In this document: in pieces, positions 16,847 through 26,031 of the stretch
Layout: each line of letters starts with the position of its first letter
How positions within the stretch are numbered: the first letter of the stretch is position 1
NCBI RefSeq assembly: GCF_001685355.1
Contig: NZ_CP016438.1
Coordinates: 1 to 64,000 of the forward strand
Direction of reading: 5' to 3'
Length of the DNA: 64,000 nucleotides
Source of the DNA: Streptomyces lincolnensis
GTDB taxonomy: Bacteria > Actinomycetota > Actinomycetes > Streptomycetales > Streptomycetaceae
Made by a program: the position numbers and the translations under genes
Notes under the pieces: model-generated
What the model saw: the letters and a program-made list of their open reading frames with translations, nothing else
Told to the model about the DNA's origin: nothing
The model's database searches: none

Positions 16847-16886
16847 GTGCAAGGGCCGCCTCACGGCTGTGAGGCGGCCCTTGCAC
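16847..16886 (-). terminator. Strong 18-bp hairpin terminator
   Basis: Perfect 18-bp stem (GTGCAAGGGCCGCCTCAC and its complement) with a GGCT tetraloop, 55 bp beyond the minus-strand stop of the hydrolase at 16941. It could also stop plus-strand transcription. Confidence 0.85.
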
Positions 16887-16940
16887 GAAGGCTGACCGGC
16901 CGTCGCCCGAGGTTCGGGATCGGCGGCGCGGTCGGCGTCT

Positions 16941-17792
16941 TCAGGCGGCGAGGAAGTCGGCCACCTGCTTGGTGAAGGCCCTGGCGTGCTGGAAGAGGAA
17001 GGCGTGGCCGGCGTCGCCGTAGAGGAGGAGAGTGGCGTCGGCCAGGTGCTGGACGGCGACGTAGGACGCGTGGGCGGGGACCATCACGTCGTGCAGGCCG
17101 TTGGCGTACAGGACGGGGTGCTTGATGGACTCCAGTTCGGCCTTGACCTCGTCGAAGGGGGCTGCCAGGAGCTGGCCGATCGCGGCGAGCATGCCCTGCG
17201 CCGCCGCCTCGGTGACCGCGGGGCCACCGGCGGCGAGCCGGGGCGCGACGTGGGCGAAGTGCTCGCGCCCCGAGGCGCGGGCCGCTTCCGTCTCCGGGTA
17301 GAACAGGTACAGCATGTCCTCCTGGTCGGCGTCGGGCTTGGCCATGATGCCCAGGACCTTCTCGCTCGCCTCCGGCGCACCGGGCACCCAGCCGGTCGGG
17401 CCGCTGCCCGCCACGATGATCTTGCGCACCAGCTCCGGGCGACGCGCGGCCAGGCGCTGGGCCACAAAGCCCCCCAGAGACCAGCCGAGCACGTCGGCCC
17501 GCGCGAGGCCGAGGGCCTCGATGAACTCGGCGGCGCCCTCGGCGAATCCGTCGAGGGAGTCGCGCGGCTCGCCGGTGGTGTAGCCGGTGCCGACGTTGTC
17601 GAACACGATCACGTCGTGGTCGGCGGCCAGGTAGTCCAGGAACTCCGGGTCCCACCAGTCGATGGTCGCCCGGAAACGCTGCAGCAGGACCAGCGGGACA
17701 CCGCCCTGCGGACCCATGCGCCGGTAGGTGAAGGCCGCGGAGGGCCCCTCCACGGTGAGGTTCTCGGCCTTGTCTGCCAGATAGGTGCTCAT
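16941..17792 (-). CDS. Alpha/beta fold hydrolase
   Basis: A 283-residue hydrolase. ATG 17792 is chosen because GAGAAGGA sits 4-11 bp upstream. Nucleophile elbow GWSLGGF, an Asp in NGLHDVM, and catalytic His in DAGHAFLFQHARAF. FTYRRMGPQGGVPLVLLQRF near the start aligns with FAYRRWGKPSGVPVLLVQHF in the hydrolase at 4341. Divergent from TetR 18267. Upstream sites at 18007 and 18192 suggest joint repression. It ends in a strong terminator. Confidence 0.87.
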   Translation of the reverse strand: MSTYLADKAENLTVEGPSAAFTYRRMGPQGGVPLVLLQRFRATIDWWDPEFLDYLAADHDVIVFDNVGTGYTTGEPRDSLDGFAEGAAEFIEALGLARADVLGWSLGGFVAQRLAARRPELVRKIIVAGSGPTGWVPGAPEASEKVLGIMAKPDADQEDMLYLFYPETEAARASGREHFAHVAPRLAAGGPAVTEAAAQGMLAAIGQLLAAPFDEVKAELESIKHPVLYANGLHDVMVPAHASYVAVQHLADATLLLYGDAGHAFLFQHARAFTKQVADFLAA

Positions 17793-18006
17793 GACGTCCT
17801 TCTCTTGTGGGCGGGTGCCCGTCATGTCTCGCGGGTCTGCTCACGCAGCACACCAAGACATGCCGGGTCTGCGGGGTCGCTGCCCTCGGCTGCCCCATGC
17901 GGCGAGCCAGGGTTGTGGATCAGGCCGACGGCCTGCTCGGATCACTCGGTCACCGGCTCGCTCCGATCACCCCGGAATCCACCGCGCCGAGCCGCAGGGC
18001 AATTAA

Positions 18007-18020
18007 ATTATGTTCATAAT
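18007..18020. promoter_or_regulatory. Operator-like site ATTATG-TT-CATAAT
   Basis: Perfect 6-bp arms around TT in the divergent hydrolase-tetR region, nearer the hydrolase. It belongs to the ATTAYG-NN-CRTAAT family. Confidence 0.6.
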
Positions 18021-18191
18021 ATTAAGCAGAGGCGACTCTGGTGCGCAAGGGGGGTTCCCGTGGCGAGCGGAGCCCGCGGCCCGGCCGCGGAACCGCCTGC
18101 GGGCCGGCGGCGCAAGCGGTTCGGCGCGGGGGGAGCCGAGGGACGGCGACCCCGCCCCGCCCGCGAGAGCGCAGGAATTCAGGGTCATTGA

Positions 18192-18205
18192 ATTACGTTC
18201 ACAAT
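18192..18205. promoter_or_regulatory. Operator-like site ATTACG-TT-CACAAT
   Basis: Second site of the pair, one mismatch from symmetry, 61 bp before the TetR GTG at 18267. The 170 bp between the two sites are extremely GC-rich and contain no ORF I trust. Confidence 0.5.
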
Positions 18206-18266
18206 ACAATACATTGGAGGAGCCGACGGAGGGCGAGCGGCCCACCCGGCACGTAGAGGAGTTGCG

Positions 18267-18872
18267 GTGCGATACAGGAAAGAGCACAAGCAGGCCACCA
18301 GGCAGAGGATCATCGAGACGGCCGGCCGCCGCTTCAAGGAAGACGGCATCGACGGCTCGGGCATCACGGCGCTCATGAAGGACGCCGGGCTGACCAACGG
18401 CGCCTTCTACACCCACTTCACGTCCAAGGACGACCTGGTGGCCACCACGATCGCCGACCAGCTGCAGGCCCAGAACGCGAGCATCGTCGCGCACGCACAA
18501 CCGGGCCGCGCCGGCCTCGAACAGATCGTGCGCTGGTACCTGTCCCCCTGGCACCGTGACAGCCGTGACGTCGGCTGCCCCTCCGCCGCCCTGCTCGACG
18601 AGATAGGGCGCTGCGCACACCCCACCAAGCAGGCTTACACCGAGGGCGTCCTGGCGGTCGCCGACGGCATCGCCGCGCGCCTGGCGCCGGGCGACCCGCT
18701 CTCGGTCCGCCCCATGGCACTCAGCTCCTACGCCATGATGGCCGGCACACTCCAGCTCTCACGGGCCCTCGCCGACCCGCAGCTCGCCGACCAAGTCCTC
18801 GACCAGGGCATCCACAACGCCCTCGCGCTCCTGGGCATCGAACACGAAGGGGGCACCAGGACGGTGCACTGA
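18267..18872 (+). CDS. TetR family transcriptional regulator
   Basis: A 201-residue TetR repressor with GTG start and AGAGGAG upstream. HTH: RQRIIETAGRRFKEDGIDGS, then ITALMKDAGLTNGAFYTHFT. The ligand domain has WYLSPWHRDSRDVGCPSAAL. Close paralogue of the TetR at 13401, so the two may recognise the same ATTAYG-NN-CRTAAT operators. Divergent from hydrolase 16941. Confidence 0.9.
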   Translation: MRYRKEHKQATRQRIIETAGRRFKEDGIDGSGITALMKDAGLTNGAFYTHFTSKDDLVATTIADQLQAQNASIVAHAQPGRAGLEQIVRWYLSPWHRDSRDVGCPSAALLDEIGRCAHPTKQAYTEGVLAVADGIAARLAPGDPLSVRPMALSSYAMMAGTLQLSRALADPQLADQVLDQGIHNALALLGIEHEGGTRTVH

Positions 18873-18951
18873 CCGGCGTACACACAGGCACCGCGGCGGA
18901 GCGCGCGCCGCACCGCCCGCGCCGCGCCAACCCCTCACCTGCGGCGCGACA

Positions 18952-19030
18952 CCCCTGCGGGAAAAGGCGTCCACCCGACACCCGGAGCCTGCACGCGGCC
19001 CCGCCCACCCGACACCCCTTCCCGCAGGGG
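18952..19030. repeat. Separated 12-bp inverted repeat
   Basis: CCCCTGCGGGAA at 18952-18963 and its exact complement at 19019-19030 enclose 55 bp. They sit between the TetR stop and a decayed regulator. A termination or processing element is possible; no ORF here is convincing. Confidence 0.4.
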
Positions 19031-19084
19031 CCTGAAGCCGCAACGGTCACAGAGCCCGGACGCGTCTGATCAATCTCCTGCCGG

Positions 19085-19490
19085 TGACGCTGTACGCATG
19101 ACCGTCGGAGCGAGGGCATGAGGACGGCATCGACGACCGCCGCGATGCCGTCGTCGCCGACCTGCCGGTCGCGGACAAGCCCCCAGTGGAGCAGGAGAGC
19201 GAGGGCGGCGGAGACCGCGATCGGGTGACCTCCTGACGGATCGCCCTGGCGCGGGGGTAGTTCGCCGCGCTCCACCGCGTGCGCCAGCACACCCTCGACG
19301 GCCTGGTACAGGGAGTCGACATAGCGCTGCCTAACGAGGCTGCACAGTTCCGGCTCCCGGCGAGTCGTGTCGTGCAAGGCCGAGAGCAGGTCGACTCGAG
19401 AAGCGTCATGGCTCCACGTGGCGCGGGTCATCGTCGCGATGAGTTCCTCGCGGAGTCGGCCGGGTCCGGCCGACCAGGTCTGCGGTAATC
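19085..19490 (-). pseudogene. TetR regulator remnant lacking HTH
   Basis: Minus-strand codons give MTRATWSHDASRVDLLSALH and EPELCSLVRQRYVDSLYQAV then GVLAHAVERGEL, typical of a TetR ligand-binding domain ending AAVVDAVLMPSLR. The upstream sequence needs a frame change near 19435 and no HTH is found, so it is most likely a broken gene. In 19491-19771 I see no gene; a short minus-strand ORF there is unrecognised. Confidence 0.55.
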
Positions 19491-19771
19491 GCCGTCTCGG
19501 CGTCGGTCATGCGGCGTCACAGTGCTGAGACGGCAGGCGGAGCGGCGACTGCCCGTCGGTCCTCCTCGTCAAGCCGATTGCTGGCAGGCCGAGGCCCACG
19601 CCGGACGCCGACGAGCCGACCAGCACGACGTCGCGCGTGCGCAGTTCCTCAATCTCTGCAGCGTCTACCGACTTCGGGCACCACGACGGGTAACCGCTCG
19701 GCACTCGGCACGACGCCGGAACAGACGTTCCCCTCACGCCGGCCGGCTGTATGCCATGACAACGACCGCGG

Positions 19772-20767
19772 CTACGTGGTCTCGCGCTGGATGAGCGCCA
19801 GGATGCCGCCCGCGTCAGGCCCGCTCGGCGCCGCCGGAGCCGGAGCCCCGACCGCCGCGAGGATGCCGGCGGTGAGATTGCCGGCCGCCGCGGTGAGGTC
19901 CATCCCGATGGTGGTCAGGGCCGGTACAGCGAGCGAGCCCACGGGGAGGTCGTCGACGCCGATCAGCGCCAGGTCGTCCGGGATGCCGATGTGCTGGGTG
20001 CGGCAGCTCGCCAGGACGGCGAGGGCGATCAGATCGTTGAATGCGGCGACAGCCGTGGCCGGAGTGGCGCCATGCGTCCACTCCACGACAGCGTTCCGGG
20101 CGCTGTCCCGTGAGTAGCGCATGCTGACCACCTGTGGAGCCGGCAGACCGAGATCACGGCAGGCCCGGGTGGCACCCTCCAGGCGGGGCAGACAGAAGGG
20201 CCGCTCTCGCGGGTCGTCCACGGCGGCGTAGCCGATGTGCCGGTGCCCGCGTGCCGCGAGATGCTCGATCTGCAGCCGCCCGATGTCCTCCTGGCTCAGC
20301 CCGGTCAGACCCGTGCCGCCCGGTGTGAACACGCCGTCGAGCAGAGGGATTTCCGCCCGGTGCAGCAACTGCGCGTCGGCGGCCGGCAGGCTGCCGAACG
20401 CGACGACCACCGCCGGCTGGACGTGCTGCCACAGCTCGGCCAGCGGCGTGGCCGTCCCGGCGTGGTGCAGGTACACGCAGGCATAGCCGGCCTCGCCCAG
20501 CGACCGGCCGAGGGCCAGTTTGAACTGCTCCATGGCCTCCGCGACGGGGAAATCCGGAACCACGCAGAGCACGACGTTGCTCTGGCCCTTGCGCAGCGCA
20601 CGACCGGCCCCCGACGGCACGTAGCCGAGCCGGTTCGCCGTCTCCAGCACCCGTCGGCGCGTCTCCGCAGAGAGCCCGTGCTCGTCCCTGCCGTTGAGCA
20701 CGAAGCTCACGGTGGTCTGGGAGACCCCGGCCTCCCGCGCCACATCCTTGCTGGTGACTCTCGGCAA
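19772..20767 (-). CDS. LacI family transcriptional regulator
   Basis: A 331-residue LacI/GalR repressor. HTH at residues 4-25 (TSKDVAREAGVSQTTVSFVL), hinge LGYVPSGAGRALRKGQS, then a periplasmic-binding-protein-like ligand domain with GVDDLPVGSLAVPALTTIGM near 280-300. Divergent from the MFS-hydrolase operon at 20978, with a perfect 24-bp palindrome between them. It probably represses that operon until a small ligand, perhaps the transported substrate, binds. Confidence 0.93.
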   Translation of the reverse strand: MPRVTSKDVAREAGVSQTTVSFVLNGRDEHGLSAETRRRVLETANRLGYVPSGAGRALRKGQSNVVLCVVPDFPVAEAMEQFKLALGRSLGEAGYACVYLHHAGTATPLAELWQHVQPAVVVAFGSLPAADAQLLHRAEIPLLDGVFTPGGTGLTGLSQEDIGRLQIEHLAARGHRHIGYAAVDDPRERPFCLPRLEGATRACRDLGLPAPQVVSMRYSRDSARNAVVEWTHGATPATAVAAFNDLIALAVLASCRTQHIGIPDDLALIGVDDLPVGSLAVPALTTIGMDLTAAAGNLTAGILAAVGAPAPAAPSGPDAGGILALIQRETT

Positions 20768-20826
20768 TGTCCCCTCCCCGAACCCCTTGCCACACTTTCA
20801 GACACAGGCTACGTTACGGCCACCAG

Positions 20827-20850
20827 GCGATCTAATACGTATTAGATCGC
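20827..20850. promoter_or_regulatory. LacI-type operator, perfect 24-bp palindrome
   Basis: Each half is GCGATCTAATAC read from its own strand. It lies 60 bp upstream of the LacI start and 128 bp before the MFS ATG. LacI-family operators are commonly 14-20-bp palindromes with a central CG, here AC/GT around the ACGT centre. Confidence 0.82.
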
Positions 20851-20977
20851 AGCTTCGGTCGCCGCAATGGCCCGTAGGGGACGGACGCCCCCGCACCTGA
20901 TTTGCCCGAGCCGCCACCCCAACCGAGCACCGTCTACGTACGCCGAGGGGGTGGATCCACACGAAGAGAGATCTGTC

Positions 20978-22261
20978 ATGGATGACACGATCCCCGTCAG
21001 CACCGACCCGACACCCGGCCGCGTTTCCAGCCCCGCCGATCCGGTTCGCCTTGGCCGCCTGCTTGCCTTCGTCTTCCCGGCGACCACCGCGATGTACGCC
21101 CTGTTCAACGGGATCGGTGTGATCCTGCTCCCCGCGCAGGTGGCCGACCTCGCGCCCGGCTCCAAGGTCGGTGTGCTGGCGCTGCTGACGACGCTGGGCG
21201 CGGTGGCCTCGATGCTCGCCCTTCCCGCCGGCGGAGCGCTGTCGGACCGTACGCGGTCCCGGTTCGGACGGCGCGCCCCCTGGCTGGTGGTGATGGCCGG
21301 GGTGTCCGGGCTGCTGACGATCGCCATGGGCCTGAGCACCGGACTGGCCGTCCTCGCGGTCCTGGTCCCGGTCCTGTGGTTCACCGCGAACTTCTACGGC
21401 GGGGCGATCTCGGCGATCCTGCCCGACCGGGTGCCCGTGGCCAGGCGTGGCATCGCCTCCGCGGTCATCGGTCTGGGTACGCCCGTCGGCATCCTCTTCG
21501 GCGTCAACCTGGCCGGCCGGGTCAGCCAGCTCTGGGCCTACACGGTTCTCGCGCTGGTGCTGTTCGTCACGACACTCGCGCTCGTCGCCGGTGCGCGCGA
21601 ACCGTCCTCGCTCGACCTGGTGACGGAGAGACCGAAGCGACGGGGCAACGTGATCGCGGCCGTCCGGGCGTTCTTCCGCGCCTTCGGCCACCGGGACTTC
21701 ACCCTGGCCTTCGCCAGCCGGTTCGGCCTGTTCCTGGCCTACTTCACGGTCTCCGGCTACCTCTTCTTCGCCGTGCAGGACTACGTCGGAGCCAAGAACG
21801 TCCCCGGCGGCAACGTCGCCCTCGCGGTGAGCACCCTCACGACGGTCTCGTTCGGCACCTGGATCGCCGTCGCCACACTCTGCGGCTGGCTCGCCGACAA
21901 GCTCGACCGGCGCAAGCTGTTCATCGCGATCAGCGCCATCGGCCTGGGCCTGTCCCAGGTCATACCGATCATCAGCCACAGCTGGAGCGCGATGCTCGCG
22001 TACTCCGCCGTCTCGGGCGCTTCGCTGGGCACGTACTTCGCGGTCGACCTCGCCGTCATGTCGCTGGTCCTGCCGGACAAGGAGAGCGAGGGGCGCGACT
22101 TCGCGATCCTCAACGTCGCCACCGGCCTGCCCCAGCTCGCGGCGCCCGCCATCGCCGGCTCACTCATCGGGCTCGGCGGCTACGGCTCACTGTTCCTCGT
22201 CAGCGGCGCGTCCGCCCTGGTCGCCGGAGCGCTGGCCATGGCCATCCGCTCGATCCGATAA
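20978..22261 (+). CDS. Major facilitator superfamily transporter
   Basis: A 427-residue inner-membrane carrier with about 12 predicted helices. The MFS motif A between helices 2 and 3 reads GGALSDRTRSRFGRRAP; a second related loop is GWLADKLDRRKLF. ATG 20978 has GAAGAGAG upstream and starts a hydrophilic N-terminus of about 28 residues. It is the first gene of a LacI-controlled operon with three hydrolases, so it probably imports an ester or amide that they cleave. Confidence 0.9.
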   Translation: MDDTIPVSTDPTPGRVSSPADPVRLGRLLAFVFPATTAMYALFNGIGVILLPAQVADLAPGSKVGVLALLTTLGAVASMLALPAGGALSDRTRSRFGRRAPWLVVMAGVSGLLTIAMGLSTGLAVLAVLVPVLWFTANFYGGAISAILPDRVPVARRGIASAVIGLGTPVGILFGVNLAGRVSQLWAYTVLALVLFVTTLALVAGAREPSSLDLVTERPKRRGNVIAAVRAFFRAFGHRDFTLAFASRFGLFLAYFTVSGYLFFAVQDYVGAKNVPGGNVALAVSTLTTVSFGTWIAVATLCGWLADKLDRRKLFIAISAIGLGLSQVIPIISHSWSAMLAYSAVSGASLGTYFAVDLAVMSLVLPDKESEGRDFAILNVATGLPQLAAPAIAGSLIGLGGYGSLFLVSGASALVAGALAMAIRSIR

Positions 22262-22278
22262 CCCCACGGAGCCCCCCC

Positions 22279-23106
22279 ATGACCATGATCACCACACCCA
22301 CCGGGGTGTCCCTCACCTACGGCACGTTCGGCGATCCCGACCACCCACCGCTGCTGCTGATCCAGGGCCTCGGCGCCCACATGCTCGGATGGCGCGCCGA
22401 CTTCTGCAGGCAACTCGCCGACCAGGGCTTCCACGTCCTGCGCTTCGACAACCGGGACGTCGGCCTCTCGCAGAAGTTCCCGCAGGGCGGCTACACCCTG
22501 GCCGACCTGGCGAACGACACCGCGGGCCTGCTCACCGCGCTCGGCATTCCCTCGGCGCACATCGTCGGACAGTCGATGGGCGGCATGGTCGCCCAGCAAC
22601 TCGCCCTCGACCACCCCACACGTGTACTGACCCTGGCCCTTGTCTACACGGCGCCCAGCACGGACTTCCTCGCCGGACGCGACCTGGTCGACGAGCGGAC
22701 GCACCGCCCCCGGGCCCGCAACCGCGACGAGGCGATCACGCTCTACCTGGACAACGAAGCGGTGTGCGCCTCACCCGGATACCCCCAGGACATCACGTGG
22801 CTGCGCGAGCTCGGCGGCCAGATGTACGACCGGGACCACGACCCAGACGGCATCGAGCGTCAGCTGGAATCGCTCGACAACTCCCCGGACCGAACGCCGC
22901 GCCTGCACCACATCACGGTGCCCACCACGATCCTGCACGGCGACGGCGACCGCCTGATCAGCGCCGACGCCTCCAAACTCATGCACGAACTGATCGCGGA
23001 CTCGAAGCTGACCATCTACCCCGGCATGGGCCATGAGCTTCCCCGGCCGCTCTGGCCACAGATCATCACGCAGATCCGGGACAACGCGGTACGAGGGAGT
23101 GCCTGA
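22279..23106 (+). CDS. Alpha/beta fold hydrolase
   Basis: A 275-residue serine hydrolase 17 bp after the MFS gene. Nucleophile elbow GQSMGGM, an Asp in HGDGDRL and His in PGMGHELP. The oxyanion region is LIQGLGAH and DNRDVGLSQKF follows. The family includes aromatic-ester and enol-lactone hydrolases. It is encoded in the LacI-controlled operon and almost touches the next gene (stop and next ATG one base apart). Confidence 0.88.
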   Translation: MTMITTPTGVSLTYGTFGDPDHPPLLLIQGLGAHMLGWRADFCRQLADQGFHVLRFDNRDVGLSQKFPQGGYTLADLANDTAGLLTALGIPSAHIVGQSMGGMVAQQLALDHPTRVLTLALVYTAPSTDFLAGRDLVDERTHRPRARNRDEAITLYLDNEAVCASPGYPQDITWLRELGGQMYDRDHDPDGIERQLESLDNSPDRTPRLHHITVPTTILHGDGDRLISADASKLMHELIADSKLTIYPGMGHELPRPLWPQIITQIRDNAVRGSA

Positions 23107-23107
23107 C

Positions 23108-24253
23108 ATGACCGCAGTACAGGTGAACGGCCACGTCTCCAGCGGCTTCGAACCGATCGCCGACGCCTTCACCGACAACTTCCGCCACCGCGGCGACACG
23201 GCCGCTTCCTGTGTGGTGTACGCCCAGGGCGCGCCGGTGGTCGACATCTGGGCCGGGCGGACCGCCCGGGGCGCCTGGACGCCCGAGGCCCGCACCGTGG
23301 TGTTCTCGGTCAGCAAGGGCGTCACCACCGTCTGTCTGCTGATGGCCGCCGAGCGCGGACTGATCGAACTCGACGCCCCGGTGGCGAAGTACTGGCCGGA
23401 GTTCGCCGAGAACGGCAAGGAGACGACGACGGTACGGCAGCTCCTCGCACACAGGGCCGGCCTGGCGGCGCCCGAGGCGGACCTGACGTGGGAGGACCTG
23501 CGCGCCTGGACGCCGGTCGCGGACACCCTGGCCCGGCAGAGGCCGGCCTGGACCCCCGGGACGGCGTACACCTACCACGCGCTCACCTTCGGCTGGCTGG
23601 CCGGCGAGGTACTGCGCCGGGCCACGGGGCTGCGCCCGGCCCAGTGGCTGCGCCAGCACGTGGCCGATCCCCTGGACCTGACGATGACGTTCGGCGCCGA
23701 CCCCACCTCCGCCGACTTCCACCCCCTGGCGGACCCGCTGCCCAGCACCGACCCCGAGGCTGCCGCGATAATGGCCACAGCTTTCGCCGAACCGATGATC
23801 GAACGCTCCATCAGCCTGGGCGGTGTCGTCGACCCCGCCCGCATCATCCAGGCCGCCAACGAAGAACCATGGCTGTCGGCGGAGATACCGGCCGGCAATC
23901 TCGTGACCGACGCCCGCAGCCTTGCCCGGCTCTACGCGGCCACGGTGGGCGAGGTCGACGGGATCAGGCTGCTGGGCCCGGACACCGTCCGCGATGCCCT
24001 CGTGGTGCGCTCCGAGGGCCACCCGTTCGTGGGCCCCGACATGAGCAGCGGTTGGGGCACCGGCTTCATGACCAGCTCCGGCCACCGTCCGATGATCGGT
24101 CCCGGCAGCTTCGGCCACGACGGCCTGGGCGGCTGCCTCGCCTTCGCGCACCTGGAGCCCGAGATCGCCTTCGCCTACCAGACCGCACAGCCCGGGGGAC
24201 CCCCCGACGACCGCGCCAACACGCTCAGCCACGCGCTGCGTGCTTGCCTGTGA
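23108..24253 (+). CDS. Beta-lactamase-fold serine hydrolase (class C-like esterase)
   Basis: A 381-residue serine hydrolase of the penicillin-binding/EstB type. The SxxK motif is SVSK in VFSVSKGVTTVCLL (about residue 63), and the second-motif Tyr is in TYHALTFGWLAGEV. The third-motif position near the C-terminus reads FGHDGLGG, a HxG variant common in these esterases. No signal peptide, so it is cytoplasmic and more likely an esterase than an antibiotic-resistance enzyme. One base after the previous stop, hence translational coupling. Confidence 0.88.
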   Translation: MTAVQVNGHVSSGFEPIADAFTDNFRHRGDTAASCVVYAQGAPVVDIWAGRTARGAWTPEARTVVFSVSKGVTTVCLLMAAERGLIELDAPVAKYWPEFAENGKETTTVRQLLAHRAGLAAPEADLTWEDLRAWTPVADTLARQRPAWTPGTAYTYHALTFGWLAGEVLRRATGLRPAQWLRQHVADPLDLTMTFGADPTSADFHPLADPLPSTDPEAAAIMATAFAEPMIERSISLGGVVDPARIIQAANEEPWLSAEIPAGNLVTDARSLARLYAATVGEVDGIRLLGPDTVRDALVVRSEGHPFVGPDMSSGWGTGFMTSSGHRPMIGPGSFGHDGLGGCLAFAHLEPEIAFAYQTAQPGGPPDDRANTLSHALRACL

Positions 24254-24311
24254 CGCCCGCCACCGCCACCCCACGCCCGAACCACTCCAGCGAAGAACCA
24301 GAAACCAGGTC

Positions 24312-26000
24312 ATGACCACGACACTGCCACGTCCCACCGCTCCGACGCCCCCGAACCCGGCCACCCGCGCGGCGAACCGGCTCCTGACCCGCCTGCTGCG
24401 GCTGCCGGGCACCCGGCACGGCTACCGGGTCGAGCGGAACATCCCGACCCCCGCGCGCGACGGCGCCGTCCTGATGACGGACCACTACGCCCCCGTCACC
24501 GACCGGCCCAAGGGCACCGTCCTCGTGCGCACACCGTACGGACGCGGGTTTCCCAGCAACCTGGAGGCGAGGGTCTACGCCGACCGTGGCTATCACGTCG
24601 TACTGCAGAGCTGCCGCGGCACGTTCGGCTCCACGGGAGACTTCTACCCCATGGCGAACGAAGCCGACGACGCCCAGGACGCGGTGGCCTGGCTGCGCAC
24701 CCAGCCGTGGTTCGACGGACGGCTCGCGACCGCCGGGGCGTCCTATGTGGGCTGGACCCAGTGGGCGCTGCTGATGGACCCGCCCCCCGAACTGCGCGCC
24801 TGTCTGATCGCCGTGGCCCCGCACGACATGCACGACGCGGCCCACGGAAGCGGAGCGTTCCGTCTGGGGGACTTCCTGTCCTTCGCGGAGATGGTGGTCA
24901 ACCAGGAGCGATTCACCGGGCTGCGGGCCATGCCCCGGATGCTCACCCTGAACCGGCGGCTGGCCCCGGTCTTCGGCGCCCTCCCGCTGGCCGACGCGGC
25001 CGACCAGGCGACCGGGCACCGTGCGGCGTGGTTCCGGGAATGGCTGACCACTCCGGAGCGCGACGACCCGGTGTGGGACCGGCTCAAACTCGGCGACGCC
25101 CTTGAGCGGGTGGACGTCCCGGTGCGGCTCACCGCCGGCTGGCAGGACCTCTTCCTCGACCAGACCCTGCACCAGTACCAGGCGCTGCGTACCCGCGGGG
25201 TCGATGTCTCGATCACCGTCGGCCCTTGGACCCACCAGGAACTGGGCCAGAAGGGCATGGGACGTCTGGTCCGCGGCAATCTTGAATGGCTGGAGATTCA
25301 CCTCGCCGACGAAGCGCCGACCCGGCTGCGGTCCGCACCCTCCGTGGAGGTGTACGTCACCGGGCAGGGCGCCTGGCGGCACTTGGACCAGTGGCCACCA
25401 GTGACAAGCGCGACCGTGCGCTATCTGCAGCCGGGCGGCAAGCTCGTGGCCGACAAGCCGGGCGAGGGCACTCCGTCCACCTATCTCTACGACCCGGCGA
25501 ACCCCACACCCGCTCTCGGTGGCCCGCTGCTCACCCTCGACGCCGGAAGCAAGGACAACGCGAAACTGGAGAGCCGCTCCGACGTGCTCACCTTCACCAC
25601 CGACCCGCTGACCGCGCCGCTGGAGATCATAGGAACCCCCGTCGTCGAACTGGCACACACCAGGAACAACCCGCACGCCGACGTCTTCGTACGGCTCTGC
25701 GACGTCGACCCCAAGGGCGTGTCCCGCAACGTCGCCGAAGGACTCCTGCGCCTGGACCCCGCCTCGCCGCTCGACCAGGTGCAGACCGTGCGGGTGCGGC
25801 TGGACGCCTGCGCACACCAGGTCAAGACCGGACACCAGGTGCGTCTGCTGATCGCCGGTGGCTCCCACCCGCGGTACGCACGCAGCGAGGGCACCGGTGC
25901 GGCGCCCGGCACCGGAACCGAGTTGCGGCCCTGCACGCACACCGTCCATCACGACAGCGGCGCGGTCTCCCGCGTGATCCTGCCGACACCGACCGGCTGA
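24312..26000 (+). CDS. CocE/NonD family hydrolase
   Basis: A 562-residue member of the X-Pro dipeptidyl-peptidase/cocaine-esterase group. Residues about 45-350 form the alpha/beta hydrolase domain, with SCRGTFGSTGDFYP and the nucleophile elbow TAGASYVGWTQW, an Asp in GWQDLF and His in GPWTHQEL. The C-terminal jelly-roll (about 370-560) has GTPVVELAHTRNNPHADVFV and VRLDACAHQVKTGHQVRLLI. Last gene of the LacI operon, followed by a terminator. It should cleave amide or ester bonds; the substrate is unknown. Confidence 0.92.
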   Translation: MTTTLPRPTAPTPPNPATRAANRLLTRLLRLPGTRHGYRVERNIPTPARDGAVLMTDHYAPVTDRPKGTVLVRTPYGRGFPSNLEARVYADRGYHVVLQSCRGTFGSTGDFYPMANEADDAQDAVAWLRTQPWFDGRLATAGASYVGWTQWALLMDPPPELRACLIAVAPHDMHDAAHGSGAFRLGDFLSFAEMVVNQERFTGLRAMPRMLTLNRRLAPVFGALPLADAADQATGHRAAWFREWLTTPERDDPVWDRLKLGDALERVDVPVRLTAGWQDLFLDQTLHQYQALRTRGVDVSITVGPWTHQELGQKGMGRLVRGNLEWLEIHLADEAPTRLRSAPSVEVYVTGQGAWRHLDQWPPVTSATVRYLQPGGKLVADKPGEGTPSTYLYDPANPTPALGGPLLTLDAGSKDNAKLESRSDVLTFTTDPLTAPLEIIGTPVVELAHTRNNPHADVFVRLCDVDPKGVSRNVAEGLLRLDPASPLDQVQTVRVRLDACAHQVKTGHQVRLLIAGGSHPRYARSEGTGAAPGTGTELRPCTHTVHHDSGAVSRVILPTPTG

Positions 26001-26031
26001 GGGCCGGGTGCCCGGTCGAAGTCGATCCGGG

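Noticed and set aside
19507..19737. Minus-strand 76-residue frame containing EELRTRDVVLVGSSASGVGL
   Set aside because: It could be a relic of a nucleotide-binding protein, but the similarity is too short and lacks a start with ribosome site.
23108..24253. Beta-lactamase-fold protein as an antibiotic-resistance gene
   Set aside because: No signal peptide and a HxG-type third motif; its operon with a carrier and two other hydrolases fits an intracellular esterase better.
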